Source: Perkinsus marinus ATCC 50983
Lineage: Eukaryota; Perkinsozoa; Perkinsida; Perkinsidae
NCBI RefSeq assembly: GCF_000006405.1
Contig: NW_003209345.1
Location: 160,376-188,598, forward strand
Reading direction: 5' to 3'
DNA length: 28,223 nucleotides
Shown: positions 8,153-18,818 of the stretch, one piece after another
Numbering within the stretch: position 1 is the first letter of the stretch
How the letters are laid out: each line of letters opens with the position of its first letter
The notes under the pieces: model-generated
What the model was told of the DNA's origin: nothing
Seen by the model: only the letters and a program-made list of their open reading frames with translations
Databases searched by the model: none
Translations under genes and position numbers: made by a program

Positions 8153-10558
8153 TCAGTCGTCCTCTGTTTCATCAGAGACGACTTCAAATACCTCGTCACT
8201 GCTGCTGCTTGCGCTAGTTGTCTTGTCGGAGGCTTCCACAATCAACACAGGGGAGCCCGCTTTTCGACGAATACGCTGTGGCTTTGGTGGCTTCCTCCAG
8301 TGCCGCGATCGGTCATAATGAATCTATCATCATCACACCACTTCTCGAATGGAGTTCGAGAGACGCATAGCAAGCTCACCCTCATCGACAGGTCCCTTAG
8401 GAGTCTACGACGGAAATATGACCTAGTCTGGCTCAGAGTGTAAGACCTTATCAGAGCATCGCATTCACCTAAGCAACTGTCTCAAGAAGAGAAATAAACC
8501 AGCGATGAACTTACTCAGTGAGGAAGACTCCTGACCTATAGATATCTGGTTTACGCGAGCAACTTTACGCAAGGCTCCAATGTACCTTCCAAAACATCAG
8601 TAGCTGCATCGAAACACAGAACATCTGGGAGTTTTAATGTAACTCACTTGGCAATTTTCTCTGTAGTCCCCAGAAAATGAGGCAACCTAATCGCATGTCT
8701 CCGAGCACAGAAACGAACCCTATGGAGATCCTTCCGAGACAGCAGCCCACAATGCAGAAGCACGAAGTCAATGGAGTCCAAGTTCCGCAAGATATCCACT
8801 GCGCCGAGGAAATACCTGCCGAAAGCCCTACGATGTGCGCAAGGAGTGGTATGATCGAAGAACCGCAAGCGATTCCCAACTCACGCTTGGTCCAACGTAC
8901 ACGCCCCTCTAGGGATACCAGTGTCCCGGATGCCCCTTTTCACACGACCTGACCAATATCATTCGCGGGACCATCGACGACGAGACCGTAGCTTACTGCA
9001 CAGCTTAAAGCGCCTCACAGGATCCTGGACGTAGCGTTGTAACAAGTGGAAGAGCTGAACGAAGCTACGATTCTGACCTTGCACTGTTGCCCAATATCGC
9101 AACGCGGGGGACCACAGGTATACTAGGGCAAGGAATACATTCCAAAGGGGCAGTAGGCAGGTACATACACTCTGCATTCTTGGGTCTCTTGTCCGACTGC
9201 ACCAGAGCGTTTAGTGTAGCTAATCCTTCCTCGGTAGCAAAATGATTCTCCAGCTTTGGACGATTGTCTTTAGGACCAGACAGACGCCGGTCGGCTCTCC
9301 AAGGCTGAGGACATGTGATGGCGGCGATCCACACAGAGGGTGACCATCGCTACTTGAAGATCGTTATTGAGCATCCTCAATAGGTGGGTCCCTATCTCAT
9401 GAGCGCACAGTCCCGGTATCATCCCTGTTGGCACCGGTGTATCTAGCATGGATGAGACAATGCTTAGGGGAAACACAGGCCACTACTAACCTGTGAGATG
9501 CAACACGTGTCTATCCGGAGGAGTCTTCACGACATTGGCGATGCTGAGGAGCTTATTGGATGCCTTAATCTCGACCACTCCTAGTAAGCCTAATCCTGCC
9601 AGATATCTGCGCACAGTAAGCTCTCTGTCGTCGCCTGATCACTTCCCTTACTCTTCCATACGATGCCGTAGCTCCGTGCCACTGACCGTCTCAGATCCGA
9701 ATGCAGCTTCCATGTACGATTCACTCGAGCCGAACTGTTCTAGTACTCGATCCAAGATACCTGATAGACGTGAGAAACGGTCAATGATAATCAATAACCC
9801 CACGTTGGGCCTCCTCGAGTAGAGAGCAATCCACAGTGCTATGCCGCTTGAAGACGTCATCAGGGTCCCCATCATATTCGAAGATGGGATTCCTGCTGCA
9901 GTCTGATTCGAAAAACTCATCCATACACTCGCTCAGATTCAGCGGCTTCATTCGTAGTATCTAGGAGAGTAACCTATGGCGTTATATCCCTCAAGCGCCC
10001 AAAATTGGATTACCACACTCGGACGAGGACGCCAAACTTTCCGCTTCGGCTTAGGAAGTTCCCTAGCCAGCAAGCTGTGTACGAGGCTATCCCGAGCTGT
10101 CGTCCTTCCTGTGCTCCTGGCGCGCGTGTGAGACCCCGGCACGGTGTGAGACACCGTACAGGATCGAGAACGGGTGTCACTGCAACAGAGGAGGCATTGG
10201 AAGAAATACGCATTGACAGCATCCACAAGCGCAAGATTCGTAATCCCGAGTACCAAACAAAGTCATTAGAATCCACTACCTCGTCCCCCTGGAAGACGAC
10301 CTTCTTCTCGAAAGGCTTCCAGGTAAGATAACGCCCGTGACATTCGGCATGACAAACAGACTAGCTGAAATGGTCAATGTTCATCACTTGTGATCGGCCT
10401 ATGAACAGGAATGAACAAGAGAGGTGATCATCATTTTGAGGGACAGCGTCGCTATCTTTCCCAAAACTTTGGAACCAACTGTCCCTGCCGAATACGAATG
10501 AGGTAATCTTGGCTAGTACACTTATCACAACAGCATCATTGGAAATCGGCAGAGTCAT
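8153..10558 (-). CDS. Tyrosine carboxypeptidase, MATCAP/DUF1704-like metallopeptidase, multi-exon
   Basis: Inferred exons (minus): 10388-10558, 10227-10360, 10017-10179, 9804-9960, 9652-9760, 9491-9606, 9354-9442, 9169-9304, 8997-9122, 8885-8948, 8648-8827, about 8586-8605, 8515-8535, 8380-8468, 8153-8323. The zinc motif HEIGTH (9384-9401) is followed by LLRMLNNDLQ, PWRADRR and ATEEGLATL; the family uses the two histidines and the Glu of the TEEG motif for zinc. Downstream family landmarks are YLWSPALRYW, FVQLFHLLQRYVQDP, RVKRGIRDTG and RLPHFLG. Animal members remove the C-terminal tyrosine of alpha-tubulin, so microtubule detyrosination is the likely role. N-terminal residues about 1-150 are not recognised, and the tail is basic, then Ser/acidic (SSSSDEVFEVV). 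One junction (8606-8647) does not keep frame, and the first intron would be only 27 nt. The start ATG 10558 is the first in the open frame. Confidence 0.85.
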
Positions 10559-10792
10559 GACATAGAATGGGCGACTCCTTGGCTCCCGATATAGTCGTGT
10601 GGGATAGACGTGAATAATTTTTGGGCGAGCGAGATTGCCGAAGAGAGACAGCGGTGTGAACAGCGATGGGGAATGTGATTATCGTGGCCTATGTGTCTCG
10701 GCACATACATAGAGAAATGTGAAACTGGTGGATAACATATAACAATAGGATAATGTACGGTACAGCTGGAGAGCGAGAGCATACGAACATCA

Positions 10793-10865
10793 AGCAGCTT
10801 GGCGCAGTGGATAGCGTGTTGGGCTCATAACCCAAAGGTCCCTTGATCGAAACAAGGAGCTGCTA
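10793..10865 (+). tRNA. Initiator tRNA-Met (CAT)
   Basis: This 73-nt cloverleaf has a perfect acceptor stem AGCAGCT/AGCTGCT with the initiator-specific A1:U72 pair, D arm GCGC...GCG, anticodon arm TTGGG-CTCATAA-CCCAA with three G:C pairs next to the loop, and a T arm with ATCGAAA in place of TTC. All are hallmarks of eukaryotic initiator tRNA. No intron is present. Internal A and B boxes are at about 10800-10810 and 10844-10854. CCA is not encoded, as in nuclear genes. Confidence 0.97.
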
Positions 10866-10870
10866 TTTTT
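10866..10870 (+). terminator. RNA polymerase III terminator
   Basis: A TTTTT run starts directly after the discriminator base of the initiator tRNA gene, the usual termination signal for polymerase III. Confidence 0.85.
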
Positions 10871-10959
10871 CCGTCATCATAACACAACCCATGTCCCAGA
10901 AGAGTAAGAGTGCATCATGCGTTCCTAATGGTTGCTTCGTTTCTCCCCAATAGTCCTCT

Positions 10960-12183
10960 CTACATAGCGTCCCCAGAAGGGAAATTTGGGTAGCCTCCGT
11001 AGCCGGAGTAATACATCTGTTGGTTTGGCGTTCCCATCGGCATCCAGTGTGGATGCGGGCTTGGACCTGTACTACTAAATGACGGTTGAATGAAAAATTC
11101 CAGCGTGCGGTTCGCCAGGCGTGACTTAACCAGTTCCTACCAAACGGTGGTTGGGATGTTGCCCTATTGACATGGGGCTCTGGCGAGGTTCTGAGATTGT
11201 CAAAAGTGTCGCAGTATCACAAATGGGATAATCGTTACTGTTCTCTTTGCCCTAATAAGTACATCCCCACAAACTCTGCCTGGCCTTCAATCGTTGGTCG
11301 TGCTCGAATCAGCTGGTACATTACTTCAGCGCAATCTAATGAGCCTGATCACGCACGACTGGGCCGAGGCACGCGCAGAATATCCTCTCGGACCAGCAAT
11401 GAGCTTGATAGCGAGCTGGACCTCTTTCTTGCTCAGCTTTTCCTCGTCGAGCATCCGGCCGAGAGTGGCGAACACGGACGCTGGAAGCGTATCGCATCAA
11501 AAATCCGAACCAGAGCCGGGTCGCCCAGATTACCTCGGATGCTAGGTTCCTCAGTTCCCGGCGGAGTTTCTATCCGGCTGCCGTTAAACGTGGCGCCCCC
11601 GCTCAGCACACCTCTAGCCTCTGATAGGATAACCTCAGCGACAACCAGCAGCACATAATGATGGTGCTACTTGGCACAGGAGCCGGAGTGGGAATGACCT
11701 CGGCAATGCATGTAGCCTGGCGCTCGGGCAAAGCGCCCGCAATTCGGGGAGCTGAGCAGCAACACTCCTCTGCAGCATCCTAGCCCACTGACCATCCTCG
11801 CGTCTCAATGGAGGGCTACAACTAGCCGGCGGAGGGGAGGGATACTCAGACACACTCGTGTCGAATTGAATGTTGTAGCCACGATGACTTGAAGGCGAAG
11901 GTTCACTCGACTGTTGTTGATGATGATGCAGCTTCCCCGCCTCCTGTAACAGCTTAGGAGGGGCCGAGTGGATACCGAGCCGAAGACCAGGGGTCGTGGC
12001 CGACTGAGAGCATCCATATTCCAGCGAACCCAAGGGCCCTCCCTCTATGACCAATCGTGCTCCCGGCACGGAATCGACGTTGTCCGTGTTGAATCGCGTG
12101 TCATTCTCATCCACCGGAGACTCCGATTCGCCTCCAATCGTGCTGATCTCCTCCGGTATGAGGCTGGCTAAATGGAGACTCAT
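10960..12183 (-). CDS. Unrecognised low-complexity protein with Tyr/Gly-rich tail, six exons
   Basis: Inferred exons: 11671-12183, 11534-11633, 11353-11480, 11239-11312, 11131-11190 and 10960-11074, joined by GT-AG introns of 37, 53, 40, 48 and 56 nt with consistent phase. The start MSLHLASLIPEE is the first ATG. The N-terminal half is disordered, rich in S, P and E with an HHHQQQ tract. A helical core follows (FATLGRMLDEEKLSKKEVQLAIKL near residue 210). The C-terminus is rich in P, Y and G (NQQMYYSGYGGYPNFPSG). Such composition is common in RNA-binding or phase-separating proteins, but no domain is recognised. The strand and splicing are well supported; the function is unknown. Confidence 0.6.
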
Positions 12184-12405
12184 GGGACAACCTCAACAAC
12201 GATATACACCACATCAAAATGACAACTTAACACAACAGAAAGCTAGTGTTGATGCCCCGATGCACGAAGAGGAAGGACAAAAAATACCATGTATGCCCTT
12301 CCGATACTCCACTTTGAAATATCAGTCATATCGAAACCTCCAGAGTTGGGACGAATGGTAACTATCAGGAACTTGTTAAACATTCAGACCGAGACTAAGT
12401 CCTAT

Positions 12406-13170
12406 TCAACTTTCGTATGAGCCACCTAAGAACTGTTTCTGGTCACCTGCCGCAACACGAGCATCGGAGCGTGTACGACTAGCCGATTGATTTCCAAGTC
12501 CGGAGTGATTTCCACCTGCTAACAGACACAGGCTGCTCCTCCTACTACAGCTGATATTGACCGGCGGTTCCGTCCTCCGAGTCCACTGGATACTCAATGG
12601 TGCAACGCCACAACCAGGAGGCACCGCTGCCCTCCGACACAGTCTTCCCCACGACTTAGGGCGAAAGAAATTCTGACTTGTCGACGACCGATTGAGGACA
12701 GTACGACCGGGCCTCCGAAACTCTGGCAGATCCAGCAGGCATTCCATAGGAAGGCCAGGCGAGATCCATATGATTCTCGCGACCCCAGCCGTTACAGTGG
12801 AAGAATGACCGTCCATGCATACATATAGCGCTGATGCCTCTCAACCTCATACAACATGCTACTTGCAATGCATTCACTCCTGCAGTGAACAACCTCACTT
12901 ACCCCATTATTTTCTAGTGACACATGGACAGCCCGAGACGCCCTGAAAATAGCAACAGAACCAATGCGCAATGAGCCCGAGATGTACCCAACCCTGGGAA
13001 ATGCGGCCTCGTACAGATGCAGGGGTATCGCCGATACCGTTGGTTTTCAAGTTCACTCGATCCAAGAGGATCGTGGTATCATCATTATGAAAGTGGCACA
13101 CCGTACTGTCGAAACTCAACGCTAGTTGAAGATTAAAAAGAATATAGGATCGAACGGGCGAGAAGGTCAC
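12406..13170 (-). CDS. Unrecognised, probably beta-rich protein, three exons, 5' end uncertain
   Basis: The first visible exon (from about 13170 or a nearby acceptor down to 12988) encodes DSTVCHFHNDDTTILLDRV and ASVRGRISQGW. A 45-nt intron (12943-12987) leads to ASRAVHVSLENNG, and a 65-nt intron (12838-12902) to ASALYVCMDGHSSTVTAGV, then a Pro/Arg/Ser-rich tail ending at TGA 12406-12408. Alternating hydrophobic residues suggest a beta-sandwich; binding of a ligand or carbohydrate is only a guess. No ATG opens the first exon in frame (GTG at 13168-13170), so the true start is upstream or spliced. An alternative acceptor gives a shorter frame ending at 12656. Same strand as its neighbours. Confidence 0.45.
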
Positions 13171-13412
13171 AATGTACTATCCCATGATAACGTCGTAAAA
13201 AGGCGCGAAAAAGGTCGCACTACCCACTGGATGGTCTCGGCGACTTAACGTCCAGGCTGTTCGAATCAGCAAAAAAATACTGGTTCAGATGTACTCCTAG
13301 TTCTCAGCTTAGTAATACTTCAAGTCACTCCGATGACTGCCTCAACAGTTCAAGACATTGAAATTATATAGCATCGAAGACCTTGACATTTTCAGGGAGT
13401 ATAAGACTAAAC

Positions 13413-13817
13413 CTATTCTTGATACAGCAGGATCGCCAAATTATCCAGAGTAGTATATATGCAGTCACGACAAATAGTATAAACAGCAAAGTCATCTTTG
13501 CGTGGATCAGCTTTCAACGGCCCACAATGGCTGTTATACGTCTTCAGCAAGTTTATGTATTTACTGCTGGTGAAGGAGTCAAACTCAACAGCTGGACTAC
13601 CCTCAGGAGTCTCCCTAAGACTGAAGGCGTTGCCAAAGTACTCTCCGGACGGACTGCATCTGATCTTCATCGATACCGACTTGCTCGTGGCCGAAAAGTT
13701 GGCGATCATATCGATCCAGTTATGACCACCGGGATGACTGCGGTACATTCCATCTGGAAATTCACCTCCAACAACAGCGGCCACCAACGTGAAGAGATGT
13801 AATAAGACCGACGACAT
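13413..13817 (-). CDS. Small secreted protein, unrecognised
   Basis: A single exon of 134 codons starts at ATG 13815-13817. Residues 1-18 form a clear signal peptide (MSSVLLHLFTLVAAVVGG), with the mature chain starting near EFPDGMYRSHPG. The remainder alternates strand-like segments (SVSMKIRCSPSG, AVEFDSF) with a DDFAVYTICRD...IYTTL segment. Four cysteines in the mature chain could pair, fitting a small extracellular beta-fold. The ORF continues upstream to an ATG at 13926-13928, but that would bury the signal peptide and is less likely. Function is unknown; families of similar small secreted proteins are frequent in protist parasites. Confidence 0.65.
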   Translation of the reverse strand: MSSVLLHLFTLVAAVVGGEFPDGMYRSHPGGHNWIDMIANFSATSKSVSMKIRCSPSGEYFGNAFSLRETPEGSPAVEFDSFTSSKYINLLKTYNSHCGPLKADPRKDDFAVYTICRDCIYTTLDNLAILLYQE

Positions 13818-13928
13818 GGGGTAAGCGTTAATCATGATGCTGCAATAACAGGGGATACCTTGCCACCTTAAAACGCCTAAGATACTGAATAGATACATGT
13901 TGCTATGTCGAATTGCGATGTTCGCCAC

Positions 13929-14547
13929 ACGATTTCCATAGGTCTACAAAGATTCGCTATCGCCGCCTCTACCTCTATAGTTCATCGAAACTTCCAAGCA
14001 TGTACTCCAGTGCACCACAACACGCATAAAAACTGTGCTAAAATTCACAACGATAGACAAGTGTACGCGAGGTGAAGAACTGAGAATCAGATGGGCAACA
14101 ACGAGATCAACTGGAGAAGCTCGCACAAACGCATATATCCCCAGTTCTCATCACTGCTAGTAAATACAGTAGCCCGGCTACTGTATCACAACTTTGCGCT
14201 TCTTACAGTGAGCTCAGGAGAAAATATCGATGGAAAAGGGCGCTCATCCCGATAGAGACATTCGATGGAGATTTCAGTTGAACTGATGTGCTGCGGCCTA
14301 ACGACCTCCCACACGGGCAGATTAGATCACGCAAGCCTCTCCATGCAACATCGGAACGGTTCAAGCATGGACCCATAGGTCATGTAAAAGCATTCTGTGG
14401 CAAGTGGACAGGATTTCAGCGGTTCATCTCGGTGTATTGCCGCTGATCCTAGCACTAAGAGATCCGCTCGGTGCCATCCACGTGCTGGTAGACATCGCTA
14501 CAACAGAAGAGTATTTGCTCACAGTAGGACAATACGATAGAGAATGT
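13929..14547. other. Intergenic, nothing identified
   Basis: About 620 nt lie between the start of the secreted-protein gene and the stop of the GAR-domain gene. Short ORFs exist on the minus strand (such as 13944-14126), but none begins with ATG or shows a recognisable motif. It presumably holds the promoter of one gene and the 3' flank of the other. Confidence 0.5.
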
Positions 14548-16162
14548 TCATCTACCAGCTAAAGAGCCGCTGATGGTCTGATGAGCTTGACAGTCGGATT
14601 TCCAGTAGCCGTCGAAGTACTCTTCTAGAGTATAGTAACCTGGTTTGGAGAGCAGAAGCATCCGTGGACTTATTCTTGCATCTCACCGCCGCCAATTCGA
14701 ACAACAGTCATATCCCCCCGAGTGGTCAAGCGCATTCGTCTATTGCCGATAATATAAACCCCCGGACCAGCCTTTTTAACACTTATCTGCAGTTCGAAAT
14801 GATACTCGAAGACTACTAGAAATACTTACTGTGAATTCCGGGTGTGTGTCGATGTACTCCAGTATAGCCCTGTCGATCTGGTCCGCAGGGGATGTGGTCT
14901 CCTCCACTGATTTCTGAGCAGACCCATGAAATACGTACATGATAACAGCCAGGCTCTACCAAAGAGACTGTCGGCAACCTGCCCTGGAGAGCTATAATGG
15001 CGTCAGCTATCACAGCGGAAGTCTCCTGCAGCTTGGATGTGCGGTGTTGGGTGGAGAGGATTCGATCTTGCAGATGACCAATCTAAGGATTACTACGTAC
15101 GCCCGAACGCCCATGCTCAGGATTACTGCAGTATGTTGGCTCTCTATGAGCCTCTTCAGCTCCTGGCAAGTGTGATGGCCAGCTTCCCGTGCTTCCACCT
15201 CGTCTATGAATCGAGTTTGCAAAGCTGAGATGAACACCCACTGGAGCGAAAACTGGCCACAATAGCGTTTCAACGAACCTTCAATTTCGGCTTTCGTTTT
15301 CTTCCAATCCTCCACGCGTCCTGTCAGCTCTTGGTTCTCCCCCTTTGGTACAGATCTGACCAAATGTATGAAATCCAGCAATCCTTCTATACCATTCGCG
15401 GTGGGAACTTCGCAAGTCAACGGCCTACTTTCCCAGCCTCTTGCTGCTTCCTTTCCCCCGCCACGCGTTTCCACGAAGCGTCGCTCGGGACTTGGGTGTG
15501 ACAGCGCGGGACTTCGGTCGAGGCATCCGTTTCTAGACGAAGTCTAATCTCCAGAAGCCGCTGTCTACTACCACTACCGGGGGCTCTTGAGCCTTTTTGC
15601 TATCACTTATTAGATTCGGCATGGATTCTTCCATCTTCCGCATGAAGTTAGCCTCCGCTACTCTCGCAGCTGGAGTGGCACTAAAAACTCCATGCGCTTC
15701 CGCAACATTAGTCCTGTGTACCTAAGGTGGCCAAAACCGCAACCCATGGGATAAGGATTGGGAAATCTCAGTCGCCAGGCACTGCCTGGCAGGCAGTATC
15801 ATTACGCTGTTCGTAGGGGCTTCCACTCGCTGCTGCGACAAGGGTACAGGTAAAGGCGACCTCCCCACAGGAGTAGGGTACACGGGTGCCAAGGTCGTCA
15901 ATGGAGCTGTAGCTGGCACTATGCCTGAGATGGACACCTGTCCATACCGCAGCCTTGGACATCTTAAAACGAGTACAGCGAGAGCTTCTCAGAGACTACC
16001 TGGATATCCCGCAAGTGGTCCCTGTTGAACGACAACACTACCCGTACCCATTACTGGTGCTTGTGGTGCAACTATGGTTCCCATCGTCACTCGGGGCCCT
16101 GAGCTGTTGAACTGGGATATTGTAGGAGTTGGATTATATGCCCATGGACTCGACGTGAACAT
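14548..16162 (-). CDS. Coiled-coil protein with C-terminal GAS2/GAR microtubule-binding domain, about nine exons
   Basis: Inferred exons: 16000-16162, 15948-15962, 15806-15912, about 15550-15721, about 15127-15470, 14969-15082, 14830-14913, 14687-14786, 14548-14639. The N-terminus (MFTSSPWAYNPTPT) is rich in P, V and Q and disordered. The middle (VEDWKKTKAEIEGSLKRY, FIDEVEAREAGHH, ELKRLIESQHTAIGHLQD) is a long helix or coiled coil. The C-terminus reads YIIGNRRMRLTTRGDMTVVR, then IGGGYYTLEEYFD; the VRIGGG-x2-TLEEY core is the hallmark of the GAR domain, which binds microtubules. Animal GAS2 and spectraplakin proteins pair GAR with calponin-homology domains; none is visible here. The junction between the fourth and fifth exons is unresolved. 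Likely a cytoskeletal crosslinker. Confidence 0.75.
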
Positions 16163-16260
16163 TATAGGATGTGAACTGACCAGTTTTAGCGAATACTGAC
16201 GATAAGTATTTACTCAAAAGGAAAGTTCAGCATCAACAGCAGCACGGCGACCACATCACA

Positions 16261-16738
16261 TTGCTTACAGCTACTCCCCTCAGCAGCCCCCCGAGCTGGT
16301 CTACGTACCATCTACATTATGTTTACCAACACAAGTCCATATTGTGTGCAGCTCACTCTGAAAAGCGAAGCGATGCAGCGACTTTCAACGAGACTGCTGC
16401 TAAAGGCAAAGATGCCTTGATAAGATTAGCTGATTTGAATGCCGCCTTCATTGGTGGCTCAGCACTCAGTAGACCAAGTCGTCTTTTTAAGTACAGACTG
16501 AGCTCTCTTCACGCATCTCATCATGCCTCCTATGCCTACACTATCTGAAAAGCATCAGCTACAGCCCGTCCGGGGTATCAACATAAGCACCAGTACACAC
16601 ATACAGTGTATGGCACACACTGGAGTAATAACCATAGACTCGGCGTCTCAACCGCGCAGCCGATTGGATTCAACAGGGAGGCTCATAACAACCGAATGGT
16701 ACCAGTTTAAACACAGTAGTAGGAACAGACTTAGGTAA
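16261..16738 (+). CDS. Possible plus-strand gene, divergent from the GAR-protein gene, unrecognised
   Basis: Two overlapping open frames lie here. One (to 16548) contains KRSDAATFNETAAKGKDALI and IRLADLNAAFIGGSALS, which reads as protein; the other begins with an ATG at 16523 (MPPMPTLSEKHQLQPVRG) and ends at 16738. They could be successive exons, but no well-supported junction was found, and the minus strand is also partly open. The position, about 100 nt from the start codon of the divergent GAR-protein gene, would suit a shared promoter. Confidence 0.3.
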
Positions 16739-16906
16739 ACCAGACCGACAGATAAGATAGGACACATGCTGCAGACGAGCACACTAAGAAATGACTAAGT
16801 ATTTATAAATACAGTAGACTGCCCTAATAGTCACCCGCGGTAATAACAATGCGAAGCCAATGCTAACTCTTACCTACCATTGCCGTCGTGTGAATTGAGT
16901 AAACGA

Positions 16907-17062
16907 ATGGGGCTAACCGCTTCTCAATACACATCACTGGAATATTATACCGACGACCGGAGAGGACAGAGAGCCTTCGCACTACACCATTTAGGGATAC
17001 ATGGACGTAGAGGGCGTAAAACTGTATTCGAGAAAGAAACGATTTATGTGGATTTCGGCTGA
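16907..17062 (+). CDS. Possible terminal coding exon, unrecognised
   Basis: A 51-codon open stretch from an ATG at 16907 to TGA at 17060-17062 reads MGLTASQYTSLEYYTDD and ends KTVFEKETIYVDFG. The composition is protein-like and charged. It may be the last exon of the gene that begins near 16.26 kb; an upstream TGCTAAC at 16861-16867 resembles a branch site. The opposite-strand ORF over the same span looks like its shadow. 17063-17296 holds nothing recognised. Confidence 0.3.
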   Translation: MGLTASQYTSLEYYTDDRRGQRAFALHHLGIHGRRGRKTVFEKETIYVDFG

Positions 17063-17296
17063 GCATAATATGCCGTCACTCTAGTCGAGTGGATACTGTA
17101 ATGGAAAATCAATCGAAATAGAATCTCAACCCATAGCTTATAGGTAGTCTCGACGGATCTCTGCCGAACATTCACCTTTATGTAGTTTTAATCGGGCCCA
17201 TCGTAGGAGACAGTATAACGATGAAACCCTTGGCGCACTATACTTATAGAGGTAGTCTTATATACCATAGTAGAGCGCTAGTTGCTGTCGTCAAAG

Positions 17297-18818
17297 TTAC
17301 ATAACGAGACCCTGCTGAGCAACCCAGGTGTCCATATGAACAGAAGGATAGTACAGCGAATCACTGTTGCTGTACTGATCCATCATAGAGGGTTGCACAG
17401 TGTAGTTGGTCGGCTCGTTGAACCCCATAGAGGGACGAGGAGCAGCGACCTCAGAGGCATCCCTATGGGAGGGGTTGCGTATGAACTTCAGAACATTGAT
17501 AGCCACACCATTGATGACTTCAATGCCATCCTTAGAGACACCAGCCAGCACCTTCTCAACAGACGCTGGTTTGTCGAGAACAAGGAAGCCCATATTAGCA
17601 GGACGGAGGGGACCAGATTGGCCAGGACGCTCGACACAGCCCTTAGAACGGGAATGGACAAGACGCAGACGGATGACTCTCACACCGTATCTGAAGTGAA
17701 CAGGTTCGCTCAATAACCAGGTAGAGAAACCTACTTAGTTGCGAAGTGTTGTTTGATAATGTGAGATGCCTTATAGCCAAGCTTTTGTATTTTACGAAGG
17801 GTGATCACACATCCAGGCTGCTCGTTGTAGACCTCTGCAACGACATCCTTCAAGGACGGTACCTTGTTACCACCGGTAGTGGCTTTGTTCTGTTGTTTGC
17901 CACGGCTCTTCAACTCTCCTTCAGACCCCTAAAACGGAGCGTTTGATTCATTACTAAGGAAGGCTACAAGACTCACCGTAGAGCTCCCATAAGACTGCTT
18001 TCTAGCCTTGCGAGGCTGCTGCTGCTTCTGTTCACGGCGAGCCACGGTGGGAGTCAACACAGAAGAGCTGAGTTGGCTGTCACCAGAAGTAGACGACGGG
18101 GATGGGGGAATGTACACGGGTACGTAGGCAACTTTGCCTCCATCAGCCAAAGTGTGAATAGGAAGAGATGACTGCTCAGTGTAGCACAGAGAAGCTTTGT
18201 CTTCCAGATGGGTACCTGAGAGTTCGAAAGAATCTTCATAGACGTAAAAAAGGCGAACTTACCGGAGAGAGGGGAAACATCGAAACCGAGTTCAGACGGC
18301 GACTGGGTCTTTATGAGCTCCAGTAATGCTGGCAGGGAGTATGCCAGGTCATCCTGAAAAATATGCACTATCACACAAACCCTTGCGAGCGATCAACACA
18401 TCTAAAACCTTTCTTACGGAAATGCCGTCTGTAGCGCCAGTTTCAACGTCCTCACACTGGCTCATTTGAGCAGCCGCTATATCAGCCGAGGAGCTAGCAG
18501 CCAGAAGCTGCTGAATCAATAAGGCGGTGTCCAAAGAGCTGACTTCGCTAGCAGTGGTGGAGGGACTGAGAGGCGAGTCACACGGATGGGTATCCATCCA
18601 GCTTGAGTCGTCACTGCCCTCTGGAAACCCACACTGGAACTCTGAAAAATCAACAACATAAGTGATGAGCAATAGCAGACAGCGAGCCCACCAGGGAGGG
18701 TAAGATCTGCTAGCCAGTCGTAGTCGCACGCGAGAGGGTTGACGCCAGCCGAATAGTCCAAGGTGGATGACATAGACGAGACTGTTGGTAAAAGAGCTTT
18801 AAGGCAGTAAGAATACAT
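17297..18818 (-). CDS. RRM-like RNA-binding protein, paralogue A, six exons
   Basis: Exons: 18692-18818, 18400-18641, 18263-18353, 17977-18215, 17735-17928 and 17297-17690; introns are 50, 46, 47, 48 and 44 nt, all GT-AG with matching phase. The N-terminus is long and disordered with a QKQQQPRKARKQS basic stretch. The C-terminal third carries the conserved unit VITLRKIQKLGYKASHII, then KQHFATKYGVRVIRLRLVHS, then NMGFLVLDKPASVEKVL and VINGVAINVLKF. This resembles an RRM: a strand with lineage-specific RNP2-like pattern, MGFLVL in the RNP1 position and a closing strand. RNA binding is therefore inferred. The start could be ATG 18818 or the in-frame ATG at 18773. The downstream neighbour at 19.9-20.9 kb is a same-strand paralogue sharing the intron inside the domain (17691-17734). 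The Ser/Gln-rich tail ends AQQGLVM. Confidence 0.75.

Noticed and set aside
10005-10331. Plus-strand 108-codon open frame with protein-like composition
   Set aside because: It is antisense to two N-terminal exons of the MATCAP-like gene whose junctions keep phase into the conserved core.
11167-11658. Plus-strand 163-codon open frame
   Set aside because: It is antisense to four exons of the 10960-12183 gene, which has consistent splice phases and a clear C-terminus.
13228-13270. tRNA-like GTTCGAATC with possible A-box upstream
   Set aside because: No acceptor stem or anticodon arm could be drawn, and the B box has mismatches.
15777-15800. Palindrome GCCAGGCACTGCCTGGC as a possible regulatory site
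   Set aside because: It falls within an inferred intron or exon edge of the GAR-protein gene and is short enough to be incidental.
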